NCBI GenBank assembly: GCA_949987705.1
Contig: OX465281.1
Span: 136,696,876 to 136,760,875 of the forward strand
DNA: 64,000 bases
Source: Thereva unica
Taxonomy: Eukaryota > Arthropoda > Insecta > Diptera > Therevidae
Direction of reading: 5' to 3'
Shown here: positions 9,827 to 18,412 of the stretch, in pieces
Layout of the letters: every line of letters starts with the position of its first letter
Numbering within the stretch: the first letter of the stretch is position 1
The notes under the pieces: model-generated
What the model was told of the DNA's origin: nothing
What the model saw: only the letters and a program-made list of their open reading frames with translations
The model's database searches: none
Position numbers and translations under genes: made by a program

Positions 9827-12800
9827 CAGTGTTCCCAGGTTGAGGGATTTATCCCTCAAATGAGGGATATTTACCCTCTAAGGGATAAAAGGGATTTCTC
9901 TTACCCCTGAGGGATTTTAATGAATTTCTTAAATATAAAAAAATTTGATGTGTGAACCACGCATAAGAAAAATTCTATTCAAAATATCTCTACACTTTAT
10001 GGCTTTTCCTTCTAAACTCTTTTACATGTTTACCACTGATCTTGTCCTCATCGTTAAAATGTCATTTATTTGACAATTTGTCAGTTTAATCCCATTCATG
10101 TCAGTGTAATGTACATGTAGGTAACTGTCATTTCGTGAGGTGTGCGCAAATATGAAAAGAACTGCAACTGCAAGTATTGCAGGTGGTAAATCAGTCAACT
10201 CTGCCTCCGTTTTTCATTCCACAGAGGCAGATTCTGATCTAACAATAAGTCAAAGAATAAAGCGTAAAAAGTTCACAAAAAAATTCTGCGAGTCGTGGTT
10301 GAAATTGCCCAAATTTAATACTTGGCTTGTCGGAAAGGAAACCTTAAAGGGCGAAAATTCAGGCTATTGCCGCGCTTGCAAAAGTTTTATATCAGGAGGC
10401 TTAACAGAAATAAAGCGACATTCCGTTTCCACCAAACATGTAGAGAATTTTAAAAACATGCAAAACTCATCCATTTTGAGTTTTGTTAGAAACACTTCTT
10501 CTAGAGAAAATGAGATAAGCCAACATAAACAAACCCAAAGGGTGAAAAAGGCAGAAATTTTGCTAAGCAGTTTTTTCGCGCGACACAACATTGCTGTTTC
10601 ATTATGTGAAGACTTAATGGAAGTCTTAAGAACAGCAGCAGATGACTCAAATATATTAAAAAACGCAAAACTTGGAGCTACTAAATGCACAAAAATTTTA
10701 GAAAACGTTATATCCAAATCTATAATCGAGGAAACAACTGAAAAATTATAAAATGTAAGTTATTCCCTACTATTAAAATATACATATAAACATACAATTG
10801 CGTTTGTTTCAGGTATCATTTTCTATTTTAATTGACGAGAGCACTGATATTGGACTAACAAAGAATATGTGTGTCATTGTCCAATATTTTGATGAAATTG
10901 AGGAGGCGGTAAATACGAAATTATTAACGTTGCTAGAAATCGAAGCTATGGACACAACTGCAAGAAATTTATATAGACAATTTAAAGAATTTTTCAGTGA
11001 AAACAATATACCACTTAGAAATATTGTAGGCTTAAGTTGTGACGGTTGTAATACTATGATAGGTGCCCATAATTCTTTTTACAGCTATTTAAAAGTTGAT
11101 GTGCCGCATTTAACTTTAATTAAGTGCATTTGTCATTCAGCTGCATTAGCAGCCTCAGCGGCAACGAAAAAAATTCCCAGTCATGTGGAGAATATGTGTT
11201 CACTAATATATAACTATGTATCAGGGAGTTCTAAACGGTGTGCGTAACTCAAAGAAATGCAGGAGGTATTTAGTAAAAATGTAAATAAAATTGTACAACC
11301 ATCTAGGACGCGTTGGTTAGCAAATCAGAAGTGTGTCGAACGTATCCTTGAAAATTGGTCAGCCTTACTGCACTATTTCACTTTGGCGAATTTTGAAGAT
11401 GATTTAGAACCAGCACATATCATTTTTAAGTTGATGTCAGAGGAATCTACTAAAGCATATTTTTATTTTTTAACATATTCATTACAATTTTTCAATTCAT
11501 TTAACGCACTTTTTCAAAGCAATACTGTATTAATTCACGTACTTGCTAAAAATTCTTACAAATTGTTAATGCAATTTTTACAAAATTTTATAAAGCCCCA
11601 GATACTTATCGATGATATAAATGCAATTAATTTAACAGATGAAGCCAATTATTTGGAGGTTTCAAATATTTGTTTGGGTAGTCAATGTGAGGAGTATATT
11701 CAATATTTTGCTGATGAAAAAAAGATGACCATAAAAAGCAAATGCTTGAGTTTTTATGTTGAGGCAGCATTGCAGATAAAAAAACTGTTTCCGATTAATT
11801 CAAATTTTTTTAATGATATTAAATTTATAAGTCTCGAAGTTGCTTTAGATGTTACGAATTCAAGAATAAAATTAGTCGACAATATGTTCATACTAAAGTA
11901 TTCTCATTTCTTTAATAAGAACTTAGCTATTGAGGAATGGCGAAAATTGCCGTACGTTTTTTCTGAAGAAGAAAGGCGAAAATCAAAATTACTTTCGGTG
12001 GAAAAATTTTGGTCATTCCTGGGAGATTTTCAAGATTTAACGGGGAAACAAATTCTGCAAAATGTAAGTAATGCTGCAAAGCTTGCCTTAGCTATGCCTC
12101 ATTCTAATGCTGAAGCAGAGCGAATATTTGCAGTAGTTACTGACGTGAAATGCAAAAAAAGAAATCGAATATCTAATAAACTTTTAAATTCGATATGTGT
12201 AGTACGTAGTACATAAAAATAAAGAATTTATAGTAAAAAAGAAACATTTATATCTTCATAACAATCAAAATTTGTACGTGACCTAACAAGTATATTGAAA
12301 ATTTTATCTATATATGTATACAATAAATGTATATGATTTTGTTATTCAATATATCGTCGTGGTACATGCAATAGGAATGTGAAAAAAATGCAATTTTTCC
12401 TTTTTGGCATGCAAGTATCCAAAACATGCTTCCGCAACGTTTGCAAAGACTCCTATGTCTACCGACCAATCAGAAGCGAGCCAATTTTAACACAAAATGC
12501 ATCATCACAAATCTTATTTATCTAACACAACATAAAATAACCAGTTTTTAGTCTCTCCTGTAAAGTGGTACCTAATTCACATTCGACCTATTGCGTGTAC
12601 CGCGACGATATATTGAATTTTTTTAATTACCTACTTCTTTTTTGTTATTGCATAACTATTATTTGTTTATGCAGGTATATGTTATGTATAATTATGTTTG
12701 AATAAAGTTTAGTTTTTTCGTTTCGAAAAAGTAACTTTTTGTTGAGGGATTTTTAACTTCTTAAACTGAGGGATTTTACATTTCCCTGAGGGATTTCTTA

Positions 12801-12833
12801 GGGATTTCAGTTATCAAAAACCTGGGAACACTG
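9827..12833 (+). mobile_element. hAT element, ~3.0 kb, with subterminal GAGGGATTT repeats
   Basis: Terminal inverted repeats CAGTGTTCCCAGGTT (9827) and AACCTGGGAACACTG (to 12833). The 8-bp flanks (TTCCATGC and GGCACAGA) do not match, so the target duplication has decayed or the end is misplaced by a few bases. Just inside each end lie clustered copies of GAGGGAT(TT) in both orientations (about 9841-9915 and 12743-12805), a likely transposase-binding array by analogy with other hAT elements. It carries one transposase gene with two stops. Confidence 0.82.
10152..12216 (+). pseudogene. hAT transposase, two in-frame stops
   Basis: Start at the ATG at 10152. N-terminal zinc-finger-like segment (GYCRACKSFI, HSVSTKH; a BED/TTF-type C2HH pattern) at residues 70-100. 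A GT-AG intron fits 10755-10811; just before the donor the frame has a TAA (10749-10751). Exon 2 holds ILIDESTDI (first catalytic Asp block), VGLSCDGCNTM and CICHSAALAAS. A second TAA at 11245-11247 breaks the same frame, which resumes at 11248 with QPSRTRWLA and ends with the hAT dimerisation signature LALAMPHSNAEAERIF at about 12090-12130. Everything else is open, so inactivation looks recent. Catalytic Asp and Trp-region residues appear intact. Confidence 0.85.
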
Positions 12834-13474
12834 GGCACAGAGCACTGATCCAAAATCAGTTGGGGTCGTGTGTGCACAGAGGTTTCATTTCGATTGCAAA
12901 CTGGTTGTGCGAGTGAATAATGTGAAACTGGTTTAAAACTGGGTTTGCAAATCGGTCGACTCGTGTGCGGGGGCCTTATATTATCAAAGGTTGTAAACAC
13001 TAGATAATCATTACCTGAAAAACGTGTTTCTCCATACGGAAATGTTGGTAAAAAATATGTTCTGGCATTTTTTGTATAACACGTAAATATTGTATGACTT
13101 TGGGTATCCTGTGTGGTATGTCCATATAATTTCTATATGTCAGTGCAAACATACGATACCGTAATCTTCTTTTTCGTTCAAAATAATGTGTTACTTCTCC
13201 AGTTTCCGGTTTTTCTAATAAATATTGCATCAGTTCTGTACTTAATATATCAAAACATAATTCCATATTTATTTTTGTTCTAACAATTAATTTTCTCAAT
13301 CACAAACTTCAAAACAAAGAAAAAACAAAGCGAACAGCCAAAAATGCACAGCGTTCGTAAATTCAGCTCTTATTTGCTCAGTCTGCGTAACTGCTCAGTT
13401 GTCTGCGCATTTAGATTGCAAAAAAGAATATATACAGACCTGCTTGCAGCGTAGCCTGCATTTCCGAAAGCACC

Positions 13475-13720
13475 AATTTGAATAGCTACAACTTTATAAT
13501 TTGATTTTTTTCGATCCGAGGGCACGTTTGTCTTTTATTCGCTAAAAAGCATTTTTTACACTTTCCGGGATTTTTTAGGTTAGGTTCGCCATTCCGAAAT
13601 CCGAAAAGGAAAACGCTATCTTTTTTAGAATTTTTTTTCCTATATGACCTGTTGGCAATTAACGCAAAAATTACATGGAGCTTTTTTAGATTGATTGGAC
13701 TAAGAGTTTATTCATATTGT
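13475..13720. repeat. Right half of the split interspersed repeat
   Basis: Matches 26473-26712: shared blocks are AATTTGAATAGCTACAAC, TTTTTTTCGATCCGAGG, ACACTTTCCGGGATTTTTTA and AGATTGATTGGACTAA. It adjoins the Tc1 gene that starts at 13795, so this repeat may be the 5' arm of a Tc1-family element rather than a separate family. I cannot tell which without other copies. Confidence 0.8.
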
Positions 13721-13794
13721 TTTTGGCACCGTTATTATGACTATTGCCGTTATTTTTGGGGTGAAGTTTGAAATTTTTTTCATTGCTGTGAAAA

Positions 13795-15089
13795 ATGGGT
13801 AAGAAATCGGTCAGTGAGATAACTTTATGGCAGGTAAACATTTTTTTTTATAAAATATTAAATAATCTGTTCGCTATGCAAGGTCATCGCACTGCACAAC
13901 ATTGGGTTATCTGAGCGAGAAATTGCCCTGCAATTGGAACTCAGTAAAACCTGTGTACACCAAACAATCCAAAGGCATAGTGAATATGGAGTTGTTGTAA
14001 ACAGACAAAACTCAGGACGGAAGAAAACGGTTACTCGACGCATCGAAAGCGCTTTAACGAAACTGGTAAGACAAAATCGAGCACCATCCAGTTACGATCT
14101 ATCGGCAGATCTTCGCCGTAAAACAGGAACACAGATTTCTGCGAGCCACGTCCGACGATTACTTTGTGAGAAAGGATTATTTGCACGACCTGCAACCAAA
14201 AAGTGTTTTTTATCACAAAGGCACCCTAAAGCAAGGCTTTTGTGGTGCAAAGCCCGCAGACATTGGGCACCACAGGATTGGAAAAGAGTCTTGTTTTCGG
14301 ATGAAAGTTCTTTTCAGTTGTTCCCTTATCGAAGAGTTCTGGTAAGACGACTTCCTGCGGAAACTTACCTTCCTTCATGTGTTCAACATCAGAGGCAAAG
14401 TGGTGGCGGGAGCTTTATGGTGTGGGGTGGTGTTTCCGGTTATGGTCTTACAGATCTGGAGGTTCACGGTATACAGAAACAAGTTAGTGTAAAAGACTGT
14501 ATACCGTAAACGATATTTTAGTGCTGACGTCACGTGGGGCCCGCTTTCCATATAAAGTCGACGCTGTTGTTGTTGTTTCTGCATTAGGGCTGACGTCTCT
14601 AGGCGCCCAATTTTTACGGTATTCAAAGCTGTCATCTCTTTTACATTACCTTATGTTTCTGTATACCGTGTGGAGGTTATCACTGGAACAGTGAATGCAG
14701 AAAGTTACATCAACATTTTAAGGAGAAAGATGCTGCCATTTATGGAAAATGAAATGCCGCTAAGAGGCGCTATATTCCAACAAGATAATGCGCGGCCACT
14801 CACTGCGCGAACAACGTTATCGTTTTTGGAAAGCAACATTACTGTCCTTCCATGGCCAGCCGTTAGCCCAGACTTAAATATCGTTCAAAATATTTGGAAG
14901 ATGCTGGGAGATCGAGTGTTAAAAGAACGGCCAAAGAATCTAGAGGATTTAAAAATATTACTGGTAGACGAGTGGGCAAAGATCCCATTGGAAGCCATTA
15001 ACAACTTGGTTCATTCCGTGCCAATGTACAACAATGCATTCAAGCAAAAGGCTATTATTTTAAAGGATAAGCTGGTTTTAATCATTTAA
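13795..15089 (+). pseudogene. Tc1-like transposase with an intron and an internal MITE
   Basis: Exon 1 is 13795-13833 (MGKKSVSEITLWQ), then a 49-nt GT-AG intron, then VIALHNIGLSEREIAL in frame from 13883. N-terminal paired-type helix-turn-helix (residues 5-110), then VLFSDESSFQLF (first Asp), and a Gly-rich SFMVWGGVSG. A MITE (14465-14670) interrupts after LEV; the frame resumes with ITGTVNAESYI. FQQDNARPLTA gives the second Asp; the His normal in DNAPxH is lost. SPDLNIVQNIW has Gln where the catalytic Glu (IENIW) belongs, so the DD34E triad is broken even without the MITE. It lies directly after a non-coding arm shared with 26473-26712. Confidence 0.88.
14465..14670. mobile_element. 206-bp MITE with perfect 8-bp target duplication
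   Basis: TIRs CACGGTATACAGAAACA (14465) and TGTTTCTGTATACCGTG (to 14670). TGGAGGTT is duplicated at 14457-14464 and 14671-14678, and excising one copy restores the Tc1 frame (LEV-ITGTVN). An 8-bp duplication with CA-starting ends fits hAT or P-type elements. Interior contains two TGACGTC motifs (about 14525 and 14592) and a (GTT)n run. Confidence 0.88.
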
Positions 15090-15213
15090 TCAATAGCGAA
15101 GTTAATTTTTTTTAAATTCTGAATTTACTGTTTATTTTGTTATTACAAATTTTTTAGTAATAATAACTTATAATACAAGCTAAATTTTCAGGTTTTTTGC
15201 AATTAAATACATA

Positions 15214-16044
15214 GGGCCGTTTTCACAATCTCCGGTTAAACTTTAACTGCAACAATAACCAGCAGTTAGTTAAAAATGCCGTTTCACAATCTCTAGTTAG
15301 AGTCAATCTGTCAGTTAATTTACAACTGGAAGTTAATTTAACCGGACGAATTTCTTCTGGTTAAGGGCCGTTTTCACAATCTCCAGTTAAACTTTAACTG
15401 CAACAATAACCAGCAGTTAGTTAAAAATGCCGTTTCACAATCTCTAGTTAGAGTCAATCTTTCAGTTAATTTACAACTGGAAGTTAATTTAACCGGACGA
15501 ATTTCTCCTGGTTAACTAATTTAACTGAAAGTTTCACATTGGCGTTGACATTTTTGCACTTTACAAGTGTATTTTAATGAAAAGGAACACTTTTGACATT
15601 TGATGTACTGTAAATATATGAAAACTAGTACATTTTTACTTTAACTTCAAGTTTGTTAACTCATAGTTGGTGAAAATGAAATTTTTTTACTGGCACTTTA
15701 CGGTCACAGTTAAATTAACTATCAGTTTAGAAACTGGAAGTTTACTGACAGTTTAAACGGAGATTGTGAAAACGGCCCTAACTAAATTAACTGAAAGTTT
15801 CGCATTGGCGTTGACATTTTTGCACTTTACAAGTGTATTTTAATGAAAAGGAACCCTTTTGACATTTGATGTACGGTAAATATATGAAAGCTAGTACATT
15901 TTTACTTTAACTTCAAGTTTGTTAACTCATAGTTGGTGAAAATGAAATTTTTTTACTCGCACTTTACGGTCACAGTTAAATTAACTATCAGTTTAGAAAC
16001 TGTAAGTTTACTGACAGTTTAACCGGAGATTGTGAAAACGGCCC
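15214..16044. mobile_element. Outer MITE of a self-nested pair
   Basis: Ends GGGCCGTTTTCACAATCTCC (15214) and its inverted copy ending at 16044. A same-family MITE is inserted at 15365-15778; removing it joins CTGGTTAA to CTAAATTAACTG, which matches the interior of the inner copy (15512-15531). Flanks are ATA and TTA, so the outer duplication is imperfect. No coding capacity. The TWA context favours Harbinger. Confidence 0.85.
15365..15778. mobile_element. Inner MITE inserted in its own family
   Basis: Ends GGGCCGTTTTCACAATCTCC (15365) and GGAGATTGTGAAAACGGCCC (to 15778), with a TAA duplication at 15362-15364 and 15779-15781. About 414 bp. The interior matches both sides of the outer copy with a few substitutions, so the two are close relatives. 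Confidence 0.9.
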
Positions 16045-16369
16045 TTATAGGTTAAAAAGTTATAGTCATTGGAAGTCAGAGTTTTATGTCGCATAGTAGG
16101 TGGTCTTCATATTTTAATCAGTACTGTAAATTCATTCATTCCAACGGAATCGAAGCTTGAGCTTGTTATTAACACTTTTTAACTAATATTTACTGTGCTT
16201 AGGTGTTTCACCTATAGCGCAAATCAACAGAGGTCTAGGTGTTACACCTAACTCTACAATCAGGCGAAGAAGCAAAAGAGCTTTTCCGCATAACAAAATA
16301 CATTGGTGACCCCGACTTGATCACAAGTGAATCACTTGTGGGACGATCACAACCATCAGTTGAATCACA

Positions 16370-16720
16370 TCAACTTCCTGCGCTCATCATCTCGCAATTT
16401 GAGACTCCAGAACTCACCCAGAGCTCCAAATTGGAGCAAAACCAGGTGCATCCATCGCTCATCATCTCGCAATTTGAGACTCTAGAACTAATCCAGAAGT
16501 CCAAATTGGACTAAAACCAGGTGCATACATCACTCTTCATCTCGCAATTTGAGACTCTAAAACTCATCCAGAGGTCCAAATTGGAGTAAAACCAGGTGCA
16601 TCCATCACTCATCATCTCGCCATAGAGACGTCGCAATCATTCAGAAATCCTGAAGCCACCTCGTAATTTGAGACTCTAGAACTCATCCAGAGGTCCAAAT
16701 TGGAGTAAAACCAGGTGCAT
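16370..16720 (+). repeat. ~85-bp tandem repeat in BEL leader
   Basis: Four to five units, each containing CATCTCGCAATTTGAGACTC, CCA(G)AGGTCCAAATTGGA and AAACCAGGTGCAT(C/A)CAT. A frame is open through the first two units (16239-16514) and then stops. It sits where gag should be, so this may be a satellite-like expansion of the leader or of a gag remnant. Confidence 0.8.
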
Positions 16721-17263
16721 CCAGCAGGTCCCATCATACCACAACCATCAGTAGAGACATCAACGATTCCATCAGCCATCAATTAGGAGGCAGCAGTATC
16801 AACGCCATTGTTTCAAGTAGTAAAATACATTGGAGGCCCAGCGAGGTAGTTCACAAGCTACATCACGCAGTACAAGTTCCAGACAAAACACAACTCCCGC
16901 GAGGATGTATGTTCACCATGAGAGCACATCCTGTACTGTTTGCGGCATGTGCAGTGAAGATGAGAAACTCGAGAACCAACTCAGCAAATTCTGGAGACTG
17001 GAAGAAGTCGAGTCGTCAGACGAAATCAGTACATTGGTCAGAGTAGAACAAAGGTGCGTGGACCACTTCAATCAACATGTAAAAAGAGACAAGGAGGGCA
17101 GATTCATTGTCAAACTTCCCTTCGTACAAGATCCCAACTCTCTGGGAAAATCAAGTGACATCGCGATGCAGCGATTCCACTCATTGGAAAGAAGGCTCCT
17201 TCGACAACCGGAGCTACAGCAACAATATATCAATTTCATGCGGGAGTATGAAGCATTAGGACA

Positions 17264-17724
17264 TTTTTTTTTATGTGACACACTAGAGACTTAGGGAAGG
17301 CCCCTTTGTACTGTCGACCATGTATTTTATTTTGAAATGTCGAACAGCAGCTCTAGTCGGAAGATAGAGAGAGAAGTGAATGAAAGAACTGTCACAACCT
17401 AGCTGCGGTATTTTTTTATTTTCACCTACTCCCAACCATTTGCGACTCTGACATCGGGGTATCGAGAACAACTCGCTGGAGTGTTATGCCTCCTGAAACG
17501 AGTTGAATCTCATCAACCAACCGATGACATGCGCTTTGTGGATCGGGGAACCACTAGTGAAGGCTATGACAGGAGGAATCAGGAATGCAAAGAGGGAAGA
17601 AGAAAGAAGGAAAGTTATGTAGGTGGGAAATTGGGAAAGGCTAGGACCGTGGCACCGCCGGGAATCGAACCCGGGACCTCTGGGATAGTAGTCAGGCGCC
17701 TTACCCCTAGACTACCGAGGCCCA
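17264..17724 (-). mobile_element. tRNA-derived SINE (~460 bp), opposite to BEL
   Basis: On the minus strand it starts with a tRNA-like head (17723 down to 17651), continues through an unrelated body and ends in a nine-base A run (T9 at 17264-17272 on +). It interrupts BEL pol between EALGH and MKETD. The head resembles a tRNA-Pro-like cloverleaf at both arms but the anticodon stem does not pair. The target duplication is unclear, perhaps a short ACA. Confidence 0.8.
17651..17723 (-). promoter_or_regulatory. tRNA-like internal Pol III promoter (A and B boxes)
   Basis: Minus strand: TAGTCTAGGGG (17714-17704) fits the A box and GGTTCGATTCC (17671-17661) fits the B box exactly. Acceptor ends GGCCTCG/CGGTGCC pair with one mismatch, and the T stem CCGGG/CCCGG is perfect. 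The anticodon arm fails to fold, so this is a SINE promoter rather than a functional tRNA. Confidence 0.8.
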
Positions 17725-17918
17725 CAATGAAGGAAACAGATACATCCTCAATAAAGGATCCTCATTACTTCCTGCCACACCACTGCGTTACTAAGTTAGA
17801 TAGTAGCACGATAAGACTACGAGTGGTCTTTGTCAGCAAAGACCGCTTCAAACCTATCACTAAACGACGTACTCTGCAAGGGCCCAACCATTCAGAATGA
17901 ACTACCCAGTTTACTCTC

Positions 17919-18136
17919 CAGTTTATGTAAATGAAAGCCTTACTGTGACCAACAGCAATCTACTGCGAGAAGCTTTAAAACTTCGTAAGCTCGGGCTGCT
18001 GCACTCGGTCTCCACCAGGGACGGTCTCGTCCACATCAGGCATAGAAAGGATGGTCGTCTTGTTGCCGTGCGAGATGCCTCCCAACTGCAATGCCCATCT
18101 GTAGAAGCACTTGAGGCACGCGCTGCTAGAGTTTAA
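17919..18136 (+). pseudogene. LINE ORF1 C-terminal end (FP/L1-type domain)
   Basis: The last 72 codons of ORF1: VNESLTVTNSNLLREALKL, RKLGLL and VSTRDGLVHIR, a motif set typical of ORF1 proteins of CR1/Jockey-group LINEs with an RNA-binding FP/zinc-finger-type C-terminus. The N-terminal part is missing because the element is 5'-truncated exactly here. It ends at the TAA at 18134. Confidence 0.7.
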
Positions 18137-18412
18137 AGTGAGAAATTTATTCTTATTTTTTTGAGAAATTTTTTTTTTTCTTATCAATTTTGTAGTCTGT
18201 AGTCTATTTTATTTTTTAGTTTTATTTAATTATTATTATTTTTATTTTATTTTATTTTTTTTTCTCTCTATTTGCGCTATTAATGTTTTTTCTGACTGTA
18301 ATTTTGTTTTCATGCTCTAACCCTGCTAAATTTCTTAGGACTTTTTGTTTTTGTTCTTTCACGCTTTCGCTTCCTGATAATGTTCGTTGTTTCGCGTCAG
18401 TGCGCTTAATTT

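Larger units (their letters stand above)
9569..12975. mobile_element. Harbinger-type MITE (GGCCCCCGCACA family) containing a hAT
   Basis: Left end GGACCTCCGCATACGAGTC (9569) is an imperfect inverted copy of the right end, which reads GGCCCCCGCACACGAGTC on the minus strand from 12975; similarity continues for about 38 bp. TTA is duplicated at 9566-9568 and 12976-12978. After subtracting the hAT (9827-12833) the element is about 400 bp and non-coding. Its terminus resembles that of the MITE at 46288-46970 (GAGCCCCCGCACAC), which suggests one family. Confidence 0.83.
8090..13299 (-). pseudogene. Harbinger transposase (DDE nuclease), interrupted
   Basis: Minus-strand nuclease in pieces. N-terminal exon 13299-about 13014 ends FRMEKHVFQ at a GT donor. 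Next block (about 9480-9020) reads ADELHPIFHTNTVGRPGAS, the helix-turn-helix-like SDRFGVLKSTAHVI and VVDGTHIRIN (first catalytic Asp). Its frame shifts at about 9150 before the YYNRKGFHS motif. A further exon carries GSPGSAHDASVW and LLGDSAYRLE (second Asp), and after a MITE the C-terminus has SSRVCIEQAFG (catalytic Glu) and the helix ACITLHNFIL, ending at 8090. All three acids of the triad remain, but the gene is disabled by a frameshift, a 450-bp MITE in the exon and a 3.4-kb insertion, the latter apparently within an intron (donor at about 13013, acceptor CAG near 9483). Confidence 0.82.
7030..13474. mobile_element. Harbinger element with SANT gene and transposase, itself heavily invaded
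   Basis: Ends are imperfect inverted repeats: GGGCACTTTCGGAAATGCAG at 7030 and its counterpart (GCATTTCCGAAAGCACC) ending at about 13474. Comparison with the uninterrupted repeat copy at 25996-26715 shows this 6.4-kb block is an insertion. A 3-bp duplication is not clear, possibly eroded. The layout is typical of PIF/Harbinger: a SANT/Myb-like gene on + and a DDE nuclease on -. Nested inside are a MITE (8417-8866) and a second MITE (9569-12975) carrying a hAT. Confidence 0.8.

Noticed and set aside
10364..10717. Long minus-strand frame over the hAT gene
   Set aside because: Mirrors the coding strand of the transposase, with no independent motif.
17651..17723. A functional tRNA gene
   Set aside because: The acceptor and T arms pair, but the anticodon stem does not, and the sequence continues as a SINE body with a poly(A) tail.
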